From contig JAEUUT010000198.1 of assembly GCA_016787415.1 (NCBI GenBank), positions 1 to 51,161 of the forward strand: a DNA stretch of 51,161 nt. Direction: 5' to 3'. Below the pieces are notes generated by a model. It had not been told where the DNA came from, searched no databases, and saw only the letters and a program-made list of their open reading frames with translations. Position numbers and translations under genes: made by a program. Positions 17,702-26,140 of the stretch are shown here, one piece after another (the first letter of the stretch is position 1; the number at the start of each line of letters is the position of its first letter). This DNA is from Saprospiraceae bacterium. Lineage in GTDB: Bacteria > Bacteroidota > Bacteroidia > Chitinophagales > Saprospiraceae.

Positions 17702-19099
17702 ATGAAATATACAGGCCTTTTTGTTCTCATTTTGCTCATGAGTTACTGTCGGCAAAACGATTCCAGCGTGCAGCAAAAAACATCCTCCCATGTTCCTGTA
17801 GGTCGACCTTCGGAACCAGAATGGGCAAGACGTGCGGTTTTGTACGAATGCAATATCCGACAGTTTTCAGCATCCGGCAATTTTAAAGGCGTGCAGCAAC
17901 AACTGCCACGTTTGCGCGACCTGGGTATCGATGTACTGTGGCTGATGCCTATACACCCCATCGGTGTCGAACGTAGAAAAGGCTCCCTCGGCAGCCCGTA
18001 TTCCGTTCGTGATTATTATGCCATCAATCCGGATTTCGGCACGCTCGACGACCTGAAAAACCTCATCGGCGAAGCCCACAAACTAGGACTGAAAGTGATC
18101 CTCGACTGGGTGCCCAACCACACTTCATGGGATGCTGTTTGGTTGAAAGAACATCCGGAGTTCTACACCCGGTACAATGGAGAACTGACTACCCCCATCA
18201 ACGAACATGGCCAGCCCATTACTGACTGGTCGGATATCTGTGACCTCGACTACAACCAGCCTGGCACACGCAAGGCTATGATCGATGCCATGCAATACTG
18301 GATAAAAACCGCCGACATCGATGGTTTCAGGGTAGATATGGCCGGTCTGGTTCCCAATGATTTCTGGGCTGAAGCGCGCCCCGCACTGGATTCCGTTAAG
18401 CCAATGTTTATGCTGGCCGAATGGCAGGATGAGCCCGGGCATTTCAATTCCTGCTTCAATGCCAATTATGGCTGGAAATGGAAGGATATTACCAAGGATA
18501 TTGCTGCGGGCAAACAAAACGCCACTTCACTGGATACCTTGCTGAACTACCTCGACGAGTTTTACCCGAAGGACTACTACCAGTTGTACTTCACGCAAAA
18601 CCACGACGAAAACTCCTGGGCAGGCCATGAGCAGGAATTATATGGCCCTGCCGCTGATGCATTTAATGTACTAATGTTTACCTGGCAGGGCATCCCGATG
18701 TTGTACAATGGCCAGGAAGACGGCCTGGCGCAGCGACTCGCCTTTTTTGAAAAAGACCCGGTGAAGTGGAAAGACTATCCTAAAACAGTGTTTTTCCAAA
18801 ACCTGTGTACGCTCAAACACAACAACAAGGCCGTTTCGGCTGGAAAGAATGGCGGCGCCCTGAAAAAAATCCCGACCGACAAAGACTCCGATGTGTATGC
18901 TTTTACACGGGAAAAAGACGGCGACAAAGTGGTGGTGGTGCTGAATTTGACCAACAGACCACAATCTGTCACCCTCAATCCCGACGACCAGGTAGTAGGC
19001 GCTTACCTCAGCGTTTTTGGCGCTAGCACGGTGCAGGTGACCAAAGACATGCAACTAACACTCAAACCCTGGGAGTATCTGGTACTGACCAATAAATAA
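17702..19099 (+). CDS. GH13 alpha-amylase family glycosidase, cell-envelope protein
   Basis: The 465-residue protein carries an N-terminal signal (MKYTGLFVLILLMSYC) with a Cys at 16 that may be lipidated, so it probably works in the periplasm or on the outer membrane. The four GH13 regions are clear: DWVPNH (135-140); GFRVDMAG with nucleophile Asp212; MLAEW with acid/base Glu240; and QNHDEN with His301-Asp302. The enzyme should hydrolyse or transfer alpha-glucans or maltooligosaccharides; exact specificity cannot be read. Together with the upstream phosphoglucomutase-like gene it resembles part of a maltose-use cluster, but a GH65 phosphorylase and transporter are missing here. Confidence 0.9.
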   Translation: MKYTGLFVLILLMSYCRQNDSSVQQKTSSHVPVGRPSEPEWARRAVLYECNIRQFSASGNFKGVQQQLPRLRDLGIDVLWLMPIHPIGVERRKGSLGSPYSVRDYYAINPDFGTLDDLKNLIGEAHKLGLKVILDWVPNHTSWDAVWLKEHPEFYTRYNGELTTPINEHGQPITDWSDICDLDYNQPGTRKAMIDAMQYWIKTADIDGFRVDMAGLVPNDFWAEARPALDSVKPMFMLAEWQDEPGHFNSCFNANYGWKWKDITKDIAAGKQNATSLDTLLNYLDEFYPKDYYQLYFTQNHDENSWAGHEQELYGPAADAFNVLMFTWQGIPMLYNGQEDGLAQRLAFFEKDPVKWKDYPKTVFFQNLCTLKHNNKAVSAGKNGGALKKIPTDKDSDVYAFTREKDGDKVVVVLNLTNRPQSVTLNPDDQVVGAYLSVFGASTVQVTKDMQLTLKPWEYLVLTNK

Positions 19100-19125
19100 T
19101 CGCCGAACCCTCCAATCCGACCAAC

Positions 19126-20226
19126 GTGCAAGCAGGCAATTTTCTTCATTTCGTTCTGGCTTTTTTGGGGCTGCCACCCACAAAAGTTGTTCATAGCCAG
19201 CGATTTACCAGAATTGCCACGATCCTGCGGCGTCTGCTCACGGCCACGTTGCTCATGTTGTCGTCAATTTTGGTTGGCACGCTGGGATATGTCTTCATCG
19301 AACACTATCCCTGGTTTGATGCGTATTACATGGCTGTCATCACGCTGGCTTCTGTAGGCTTTGGAGAAGTGCATCCGCTGAGTACGGCAGGCAAAATATT
19401 TACTACTTTTTTGATTCTGTTCAATGTCGGGCTGTTTGCCTATGCCATTTCCACCATAACAGGCATCTTTGCAGAAGGTGGCTTTCACAGGCTCCTTAAC
19501 GATTTTCGTATGAATAAACGCGTTGAAAACATCCATGAGCATACCATCGTTTGCGGGTTCGGGCGCCACGCGATCGAAGTGACGCAGGAACTGACAAAAC
19601 AATGCATCCCTTTCGTGGTAGTGGAGAGCAATCCTGCGAAAATTGATTTTTTGCGCTCCGAAACCAACTACCTGTTCGTTGAAGGCGATGCTACAGAAGA
19701 TGAAACACTTGCTGAGGCAGGTATTAAAAGGGCCTCTGCGATTGTGATTACCCTGCCCGACGACGCCGATAATATGTTTATCACCTTGTCGGCTCGTCAG
19801 ATCAATCCGGGACTTCGCATCATCAGCCGTGCCAACGGCATCGCCGACGAAATAAAAATCAGACGCGCCGGCGCCGATCATACCGTCGTGCCGGAGCCTA
19901 TCGGAGGGTTTTACATGGCTAACCTGGTCAATCAGCCCGATCTCGTGGAATTTTTCAGCCTGTTGTCCAATATGGGCCCCAGCAACGTCATGTTCGAAGA
20001 AGTAGGCGTACCACAGTTACAGGATTCCTACCAAAATGAAACCATCGGCAACAGTGGGCTCGATCGGGTGGCGCCCGTTTCAATCGTAGCCGTGCGGCAT
20101 TCCGATGGGCAATACCAGTTTAATCCGCCTTCGTCGCTCTATCTTTCGCCCGATTTGAGGCTGGTGCTGCTGGGCAACCCGGATCAAGTGGCACAGTTCC
20201 GCAAAAAAGCCTTTCGTGCCGCCTGA
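19126..20226 (+). CDS. Two-helix potassium channel with RCK (TrkA-N/TrkA-C) domain
   Basis: The 366-residue protein begins at GTG 19126, 26 nt after the amylase stop; no better ATG lies before the first helix. It has two membrane helices (about 38-57 and 92-115) flanking a pore loop, whose selectivity filter reads SVGFGE (76-81), a conservative variant of TVGYGD. The cytosolic part begins with a Rossmann motif GFGRHA (144-149), continues with EGDATEDETLAEAGI, the usual RCK-N pattern, and ends in an RCK-C-like domain (about 285-360). Such channels conduct K+ and are gated by ligands bound to the RCK ring. Confidence 0.9.
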   Translation: MQAGNFLHFVLAFLGLPPTKVVHSQRFTRIATILRRLLTATLLMLSSILVGTLGYVFIEHYPWFDAYYMAVITLASVGFGEVHPLSTAGKIFTTFLILFNVGLFAYAISTITGIFAEGGFHRLLNDFRMNKRVENIHEHTIVCGFGRHAIEVTQELTKQCIPFVVVESNPAKIDFLRSETNYLFVEGDATEDETLAEAGIKRASAIVITLPDDADNMFITLSARQINPGLRIISRANGIADEIKIRRAGADHTVVPEPIGGFYMANLVNQPDLVEFFSLLSNMGPSNVMFEEVGVPQLQDSYQNETIGNSGLDRVAPVSIVAVRHSDGQYQFNPPSSLYLSPDLRLVLLGNPDQVAQFRKKAFRAA

Positions 20227-20252
20227 CACCTATTTATATTGATCGACTCGTT

Positions 20253-21248
20253 TTGAAAATTCTCGTCCTGCGTTTTTCTTCCATTGGTGATATTGTACTC
20301 ACTTCGCCAGTGCTGCGCTGCCTGAAACAGCAGACCGGGGCAACGGTACATTTCCTGTGCAAGGAATCCTTTCGGCCGGTGGTAGCATCCAATCCTTATG
20401 TCGACCGGGTTTTTGCTTTTCAAAAAGGGATTTCAGAAGTACTGCCTGCTTTACGAGCAGAAAAATACGATCTGGTGGTCGATTTGCACCGCAACCTGCG
20501 CAGCCTGCAATTGAAATGGCGGCTGGGCAAACGCTCGTATTCCTTCCGCAAACTTAACCTGGAAAAATGGCTGCTGGTGAATTGGCGCATCAACCGCCTG
20601 CCGGCTGTGCATATCGTAGATCGGTACATGGCTTGTGTAGCGCCGCTGGGTGTGCAGTATGACGGCGGCGGACTCGATTTTTTTATTCCGGAGGGCCAGG
20701 ACTGGCGACAGCGCATACCGGCCGCAGAGCAACCGAAGCAGCCTTTTGTGGCATTTGTCATCGGGGCTACCCATGCTACCAAGCGCTTGCCGACAGAAAA
20801 ACTCATCTACTTGTGCAGCCATATTCAACAGCCAGTAGTCCTTTTGGGTGGAAAACAGGAGGTCGCACTGGGCGAACAGGTGGCTGCAGCCGTTGGGGCA
20901 CACGTTCACAACTACTGCGGGCGACTGAGCCTGTATGAATCGGCTTCGGTGGTACGCGACGCCGACCTGGTACTGACACATGATACCGGATTGATGCATA
21001 TTGCAGCGGCATTTCGAAAAAGGATTGTTTCCGTTTGGGGCAATACGGTGCCGGAGTTTGGCATGTATCCGTTTTACCCAACCGGCATGGAAGCCAATAC
21101 GTCTTTTCAGGTGAATGGTTTAACTTGCCGCCCTTGTTCCAAGATTGGGTATGCTGCATGTCCGAAAGGCCATTTTGCATGTATGAAAAACATCCCAACA
21201 GACGCCATAGCCGCCCGAATAAACCACCCTGATTCCCCCGAAAAATGA
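20253..21248 (+). CDS. Glycosyltransferase family 9 (heptosyltransferase-like)
   Basis: The 331-residue protein starts at TTG 20253 with MKILVLRFSSIGDIVLTSPVL, the diagnostic N-terminus of GT9 ADP-heptose:LPS heptosyltransferases. The C-terminal donor site shows VLTHDTGLMHIAAAF and VSVWGNTVPEFGMYP, also typical. The enzyme transfers a sugar (heptose in well-studied members) to a lipopolysaccharide core at the inner face of the inner membrane. A Cys-rich tail (LTCRPCSKIGYAACPKGHFACM) is common in Bacteroidota members. It is 26 nt from the K+ channel gene, so co-transcription is likely although the jobs differ. Confidence 0.9.
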   Translation: MKILVLRFSSIGDIVLTSPVLRCLKQQTGATVHFLCKESFRPVVASNPYVDRVFAFQKGISEVLPALRAEKYDLVVDLHRNLRSLQLKWRLGKRSYSFRKLNLEKWLLVNWRINRLPAVHIVDRYMACVAPLGVQYDGGGLDFFIPEGQDWRQRIPAAEQPKQPFVAFVIGATHATKRLPTEKLIYLCSHIQQPVVLLGGKQEVALGEQVAAAVGAHVHNYCGRLSLYESASVVRDADLVLTHDTGLMHIAAAFRKRIVSVWGNTVPEFGMYPFYPTGMEANTSFQVNGLTCRPCSKIGYAACPKGHFACMKNIPTDAIAARINHPDSPEK

Positions 21249-21381
21249 CAGCAAAATACCAAAACAGGGTTTTTAACAAATTCAAAGGCCATACGTGGGT
21301 TGGTATTTACAATTTTGCCCTAATTTGCCACCCAATTTGACTGGATTCAGAGCACTGACTCTTTTTACAAAACATTCCGAT

Positions 21382-22461
21382 ATGTACGTTAGAAAACTAC
21401 TAAGCCTTTTTGTCACTGTCCTTTTCCTGGGAAGCCTCGCGGCGCAGGACATCCACTTTACCCAGTTTTACATGTCGCCCCTGACAATGAACCCTGCCAT
21501 GGCGGGTAAATTTGAAGGTACCGTGCGGCTCGGTGGTATCTACCGCGACCAGTTCCGCAGTGTCATCAATCAGAAAGACATCGACCCCTCGGTCAAAAAT
21601 GCACAGTACAAAACCCCGGCCATCTTCGTGGATGCCCCGGTGATTCGTGGTTTTCGCCGCAATGACTGGGTAGGCGTGGGCCTTTCTTTCTTTTCCGACA
21701 AAGCCGGACAAGGCGGCCTGGCGCATACGGGCTCTAAAATCGGCGCTTCCTATCACCTGGCAGTCGATAAAAGTGCCAATACCGTTATCTCTGTGGGCGC
21801 TGCATACGGCGGCGAACAGCGGAAGGTGGATAATGGCAAGTTCTTTTTCGAGCGTGGCTACACCAACTCCACACGCCCCAACAACCAGTACGACCCCGGT
21901 CAATCGGGTGAAAGCCAAACGAACACCGACGACAAGTACACAGACATCGATGCGGGCCTTGTGCTGACTTCCAAACTCAACAAGATGATGGATTTCAACA
22001 TCGGGTTCTCCATGTACCACCTCACACAGCCCAGTTATTCGCTGATCGGCGGTACCGGCGCCAGTGGCGGTGGTAATACAAAAGTGGCGCGCCGTTCGGT
22101 ATTGCATGGCCAGTTCAACGCCAAACTGAACGACAAATTCAGCATCAACCCTGCTTTCCTGTTCCAGACCCAGAAAGGTGGTCAGGAAATTTTGCTGCAA
22201 GGTATGGCCGGCTACTTGCTGGATGATCAAAAAGACATCCACCTCAATTTCGGTGTCGGTTACCGTATGCGCGACGCCATGCAAGCCATCGCAGGTATGC
22301 GTTACAAAGCACTCAATGTAGGACTGGCCTATGATATCAACGTGTCCGGCCTGAATACCGTGAGCCGTTACCGCGGTGGTTTTGAACTGGCAGCCAACTA
22401 CATCATCAAGATTTACAAACCTGCTGTGATCAAAACGAAAGTGCTGTGCCCACGTTTCTAA
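21382..22461 (+). CDS. PorP/SprF-family type IX secretion outer-membrane protein
   Basis: From ATG 21382 the 359-residue protein starts with a signal peptide (MYVRKLLSLFVTVLFLGSLAAQ) followed at once by DIHFTQFYMSPLTMNPAMAG, the hallmark of PorP/SprF proteins. The rest alternates beta-strands typical of an outer-membrane barrel and ends near ELAANYIIKIYKP. These proteins belong to the T9SS/gliding machinery and can act as attachment sites for secreted CHU_C-type adhesins on the cell surface (family knowledge). The longer frame from 21295 is not used because the signal peptide begins at 21382. The next gene, an OmpA/PD40 protein, is the usual partner. Confidence 0.92.
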   Translation: MYVRKLLSLFVTVLFLGSLAAQDIHFTQFYMSPLTMNPAMAGKFEGTVRLGGIYRDQFRSVINQKDIDPSVKNAQYKTPAIFVDAPVIRGFRRNDWVGVGLSFFSDKAGQGGLAHTGSKIGASYHLAVDKSANTVISVGAAYGGEQRKVDNGKFFFERGYTNSTRPNNQYDPGQSGESQTNTDDKYTDIDAGLVLTSKLNKMMDFNIGFSMYHLTQPSYSLIGGTGASGGGNTKVARRSVLHGQFNAKLNDKFSINPAFLFQTQKGGQEILLQGMAGYLLDDQKDIHLNFGVGYRMRDAMQAIAGMRYKALNVGLAYDINVSGLNTVSRYRGGFELAANYIIKIYKPAVIKTKVLCPRF

Positions 22462-22467
22462 AAAAAC

Positions 22468-22482
22468 TGGCGCAATGCGCCA
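22468..22482 (+). other. Short hairpin between porP-like and ompA-like genes
   Basis: TGGCGC-AAT-GCGCCA forms a perfect 6-bp stem with a 3-nt loop, 7 nt after the PorP stop. Pyrimidine-rich DNA with a T-run follows about 11 nt later, so it is a weak terminator at best; it could attenuate or protect the upstream message. Confidence 0.4.
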
Positions 22483-22545
22483 CCCAAACCCTCTCTTTTT
22501 GAATAACCATACGTTCACATTCCAGGGCCTGGCCCACAGCATAAT

Positions 22546-24588
22546 ATGAAAAAACATTACGTCCTCTTTTTCCTGACGGTGTTGTCCGGTTGGATGCTGC
22601 ATGCGCAACCGATCAATCGATCTACACCCGAAACGAACCTCAAATCGGCCAAACAAGCCGAAGAGAATGGCAATCCGTACGAAGCGCTCGACCTGTATCA
22701 AAAGGTGTATGAAGCAAACAAGGACAAGGCTATTGCTTTGAAAATTGCGGAACTTGAATACACCCTCCGCGACTATGAAAAGGCAGAACGCGCTTATTCC
22801 CGCATCGTGACCCGCGACCGCAAACAGGAGTATACCGAACAGAAATACTGGTATGCGATGTCGATGAAACGCAACGGCAAATACGCCGAAGCCGCTGATA
22901 TGTTCCAGCAATACATCGACGCTGGACAAGATCCAGGGCTCGTACAAGCAGCCAAACGTGAAAAAGCAGGCTGTGAACTGGGTAAAAAAGCCAAACAGCC
23001 CGATAACCTGCTCGTTAATAACCTGGGTAAAAAAGCCAACAGTCCCCAAACGGAGGCCTCTCCTGCCTACAGCGGCGGCGAACTCTTTTACACGTCTATG
23101 CAGTCCAAGGAAGTGGTGGAAATGGATGGCAAAAACCAGGAATGGTACATGAAAGTGTACTCCGCCTCCAAAAGTGGCAAGGAATATGGCGCTCCAACAG
23201 CATTGAGCACGGAAATTAACCGGGAAGGCTGGCAGCAAGGCAACGTCAGCATTACACCAGACGGCAAAACCATGTATTTCACCCGCGCCCTGCTGAAAGA
23301 AGAAGGCCAGTCGCTGGCAGAAAGCAAAATTTACTACAGCATGAAAGGCTCCGACGGCTGGAGCGGCGCCAATGAAGTGAGTGGTGTAAATGGCGATTAC
23401 ATTGCCAAACATCCTTGCGAAGGTGAACTCTTTGGCGAAAAAGTGCTCTTCTTTGTAGCCAATATGCCCGGTGGGAAAGGTGGATTCGACATTTACTACG
23501 CACCGAAAAAATCGGATGGCGTGTTCGGTCTGCCGGTCAACCTCGGTGAAGTGATCAATACCGTGGGCGAAGAAAGCAGCCCTTTCTACCGCGATGGTAA
23601 ACTGTATTTCAGCACCGACGGCCGCCCCACATTGGGTGGACTGGATGTGTTTGAAAGCCAGTGGAACGGCTCGGTGTGGAGCGAACCGAAAAATATGTCA
23701 CTGGGCGTCAACTCCAGTGTGGACGACATCTACTACACACAGACACCCGACGGCATGAGCGGCTTCTTCGTGAGCAACCGCCCCGGCCCGAACAACCTGA
23801 AAAGCAAAACCTGCTGCGACGACATTTATGCCTGGGAAATCGAGCGCGTGAAAGTCAACCTGATGGCTAAAACCCTGCGTTTCAAACGCAAAGGTGAAAA
23901 GGAAAACCAGCCGCTTACGGGTGCTACCGTTCAGGTGATCGATGTGTCGGATAAAAACCCGGCCAACGTGGCTTCCAAAACCAACCCTGCTGCCAACGAC
24001 TTTTCATTCGAACTACAACCAGAAAAATCCTACCTCGTAATCGCTACCCGCGAAGGTTATCAGCCTGATTCGCTTACGTTTAACACCGTGGGCGTCAAGA
24101 AAAGCAAGGATATTGATAAAACGCTCACGCTCCGCGTGGTGCGCAAAGAGCCGGAAACCCGCATCGTTAAAACCAACGAACCGATCCGCCTTGACAATAT
24201 CCTGTACGACTACGACAAATGGGATATTCGCCCGGACGCTGAGCCCGACCTGCAATCTCTGACCGACCTGCTGAAGAAATACCCGGATATGAAAATCGAG
24301 TTGTCTTCACACACCGACTCCCGCGGCCAGGACGCCTACAACGAATCTCTGTCGCAAAAGCGTGCAGAAAGCGCCAAAGCCTGGATTGTGGCAAAAGGCA
24401 TTGCTGCCGACCGCATTGTGGCTAAAGGGTATGGTGAAAAACAACTGCTGAACAACTGCGCCAATGGGGTAGAATGTACAGAAGAGCAACACCAGTTGAA
24501 CCGCCGTACCGAGTTCAAAATCATCGCCGGCCCGACGAGCATTACCATTGAACGCGAAGAGAAAGTGATGCCGGAAAACAAGCAGTAA
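22546..24588 (+). CDS. OmpA-family protein with TPR and PD40 repeats (T9SS partner)
   Basis: The 680-residue protein has a signal peptide (to about residue 20, LHAQ), a TPR-like helical region (about 30-155: AEENGNPYEALDLYQKV and similar), a PD40/WD40-like propeller (about 170-430, with GKTMYFTRA and DGKLYFSTDGRP blades), a small carboxypeptidase-regulatory-like beta domain (about 440-530, PLTGATVQVIDV) and a C-terminal OmpA domain (about 545-668). The OmpA domain has LSSHTDSRG and NESLSQKRAESAK, the peptidoglycan-binding motif. This build matches the T9SS-associated PorE/OmpA proteins that tie PorP-type barrels to the cell wall. An intrinsic terminator follows at 24618. Confidence 0.92.
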   Translation: MKKHYVLFFLTVLSGWMLHAQPINRSTPETNLKSAKQAEENGNPYEALDLYQKVYEANKDKAIALKIAELEYTLRDYEKAERAYSRIVTRDRKQEYTEQKYWYAMSMKRNGKYAEAADMFQQYIDAGQDPGLVQAAKREKAGCELGKKAKQPDNLLVNNLGKKANSPQTEASPAYSGGELFYTSMQSKEVVEMDGKNQEWYMKVYSASKSGKEYGAPTALSTEINREGWQQGNVSITPDGKTMYFTRALLKEEGQSLAESKIYYSMKGSDGWSGANEVSGVNGDYIAKHPCEGELFGEKVLFFVANMPGGKGGFDIYYAPKKSDGVFGLPVNLGEVINTVGEESSPFYRDGKLYFSTDGRPTLGGLDVFESQWNGSVWSEPKNMSLGVNSSVDDIYYTQTPDGMSGFFVSNRPGPNNLKSKTCCDDIYAWEIERVKVNLMAKTLRFKRKGEKENQPLTGATVQVIDVSDKNPANVASKTNPAANDFSFELQPEKSYLVIATREGYQPDSLTFNTVGVKKSKDIDKTLTLRVVRKEPETRIVKTNEPIRLDNILYDYDKWDIRPDAEPDLQSLTDLLKKYPDMKIELSSHTDSRGQDAYNESLSQKRAESAKAWIVAKGIAADRIVAKGYGEKQLLNNCANGVECTEEQHQLNRRTEFKIIAGPTSITIEREEKVMPENKQ

Positions 24589-24617
24589 ACCTGCTTTATC
24601 GTTTCTGAAATAACTTA

Positions 24618-24657
24618 TCCCGAATTTTGGTCAAAACCAGGATTCGGGATTTTTTTT
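24618..24657 (+). terminator. Intrinsic terminator of the PorP-OmpA unit
   Basis: A 14-bp stem (TCCCGAAT... with ATTCGGGA, two G-U pairs) around a CAAA loop covers 24618-24649 and runs straight into eight T residues. Confidence 0.88.
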
Positions 24658-24672
24658 GGGGAGTTTCTTTTC

Positions 24673-24827
24673 GTAGATTAATTTCCCGCAGAACTCGCAG
24701 ATTTCCCCGCAGAACTCGCAGATCGTAGAGTACACCGCATTCACATTGCATATTTAATAAATAGGTGTACTCTACGATCTGCGAGTTCTGCGGGGAAATC
24801 TGCGATTTCTGCGGGAAATTAATCTAC
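24673..24827. repeat. Long intergenic hairpin A (64-nt arms, 63/64 paired)
   Basis: Left arm 24673-24736 and right arm 24764-24827 are reverse complements except at one position; the loop is 27 nt and A+T rich. Each arm holds a unit built on CCCGCAGAACTCGCAG, present twice with a 21-nt period in the left arm. The tip of the stem is CGTAGAGTACACC (24724-24736) with its complement at 24764-24776, identical to the tip of hairpin D at 44.1 kb. No ORF is encoded. It lies between two co-directional genes, after a separate terminator. Confidence 0.92.
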
Positions 24828-24848
24828 AAAAAATAACTACCATTACAT

Positions 24849-26039
24849 ATGAAAAACGCCCTTCCGATCTTTTCCTTTCTTCTACTCGTTTTCCAATTAC
24901 ACGCCCAGCAGTTTAAAACCGTTGGATACGTCGCCATGTGGAACGTCGACACCTGCACGATTCAATGGGATAAACTCACCCACATCAACCTGGCATTCGC
25001 CAATCCGGATGCTGCCGGACAGTTACACATCGACGGAGAAAATCCTTCGGCAATCGTAGCCGCCGCACATGCACATGGCGTGGAAGTATTTATTTCACTG
25101 GCCGGCGGCTACCTGCAACCCGATTGGGAAAGCGCCTGGAACTACTGGATGCAGCCGGAATACCGGGGTGTGTACATTTCCAATATTTTGCAATACGTAC
25201 AGGAAAATAACCTAGATGGTGTGGATATCGACTTGGAGTGGCAATATGTCAACGACCTGTACAGCCCCTTCGTATTGGCGCTGAAAGACAGCCTTCAGTG
25301 GGCTGGCTGGCCAATGACAGCCGCTTTGCCGGGCTCTTATCGCTATCCGCAAATAACAGCGGAAGCATTGGCTGCATTCGATTGGGTCAACCTGATGATT
25401 TACGACCTCACTGGCCCCTGGGCGCCCGACAACCCCGGCCAGCATTCGCCCTACACCTGGGCGGAACAGTGCCTGCAATACTGGAATGCGCAAGGATTGC
25501 CCGGCAACCGCCAAACGCTAGGGGTGCCTTTTTATGGTTATGATTTTGGAACCAATCCTGTAAATGGGTTGGATTACAGCGAAATCGTGGCACTGAACCC
25601 GGACAATGCACAACAGGATCAGACCGGACAATTATATTACAACGGCATCCCAACCATCGTAGCAAAAACGCAACTGGCAATGCAACAAACGGCCGGGGTT
25701 ATGATCTGGGAATTGGGCGGCGATGTATGCGCGCCTTATGAAGATTATTCCTTGCTGTCTGCCATTTATCAAACCATACAGACCGTATCTACAGAAGCGC
25801 CGACCTTGCCCATGTTGCTGACTATGTACCCTAATCCTGCTGCTGATTTGATTCAAGTACCTTCCATGCTGTTGCGTTTTGAACGGTACGAACTCATTGA
25901 TATGCAGGGAATTGTGCAAAAGGAGGGGCGACTTGCAACAGATGGCAATATTCCACTTCAAGGGCTTGCTTCCGGTTTGTATGCGGTGAAGGTGTACGCG
26001 GGCGATGCTGTTGGGGTGGGACGGTTTGTGAAGATGTGA
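24849..26039 (+). CDS. GH18 chitinase-like glycosidase with T9SS type A sorting tail
   Basis: The 396-residue protein has a signal peptide (to about LHAQ, residue 20). A GH18 TIM barrel shows the strand-3 motif SLAGG and the catalytic strand-4 motif DGVDIDLEW (123-131), with Glu130 as the acid and Asp126/Asp128 supporting. Near the end of the barrel GVMIWELGGD is also typical. From about residue 320 a T9SS type A domain follows (LTMYPNPAADLIQVPS, closing GLYAVKVYAG...GRFVKM), so the enzyme is expected to be exported by the type IX system and fixed to the surface or released. GH18 enzymes cut beta-1,4-GlcNAc bonds in chitin or related glycans using the substrate N-acetyl group; exact substrate is not known. 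Confidence 0.92.
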   Translation: MKNALPIFSFLLLVFQLHAQQFKTVGYVAMWNVDTCTIQWDKLTHINLAFANPDAAGQLHIDGENPSAIVAAAHAHGVEVFISLAGGYLQPDWESAWNYWMQPEYRGVYISNILQYVQENNLDGVDIDLEWQYVNDLYSPFVLALKDSLQWAGWPMTAALPGSYRYPQITAEALAAFDWVNLMIYDLTGPWAPDNPGQHSPYTWAEQCLQYWNAQGLPGNRQTLGVPFYGYDFGTNPVNGLDYSEIVALNPDNAQQDQTGQLYYNGIPTIVAKTQLAMQQTAGVMIWELGGDVCAPYEDYSLLSAIYQTIQTVSTEAPTLPMLLTMYPNPAADLIQVPSMLLRFERYELIDMQGIVQKEGRLATDGNIPLQGLASGLYAVKVYAGDAVGVGRFVKM

Positions 26040-26110
26040 ATAAACCAGGATTAAAACAGTTTCTTACATCTATGCAGCCCTTCCGACCTCCTGCAACGCA
26101 CCCACTGTTT

Positions 26111-26134
26111 ACTGTCGACTGAAAACTGTCGACT
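26111..26134. repeat. Short tandem repeat with 7/14-nt period (ACTGTCGACT twice)
   Basis: ACTGTCGACT occurs at 26111-26120 and 26125-26134. Read in sevens it is ACTGTCG, ACTGAAA, ACTGTCG, ACT. It sits 6 nt from the stop of the convergent CHU_C gene, in the 101-nt gap between two convergent genes. Confidence 0.7.
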
Positions 26135-26140
26135 ATCTTA

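Noticed and set aside
21400..23412. 670-codon open frame on the minus strand across the PorP-like and OmpA-like genes
   Set aside because: Both plus-strand genes have signal peptides and clear family motifs; the antisense protein is a low-complexity Phe/Val/His-rich sequence with no family resemblance. It is open by chance from codon bias.
24673..24827. Hairpin A as a CRISPR array or insertion sequence
   Set aside because: There are no regularly spaced repeats with unique spacers, no transposase frame and no target duplication visible.
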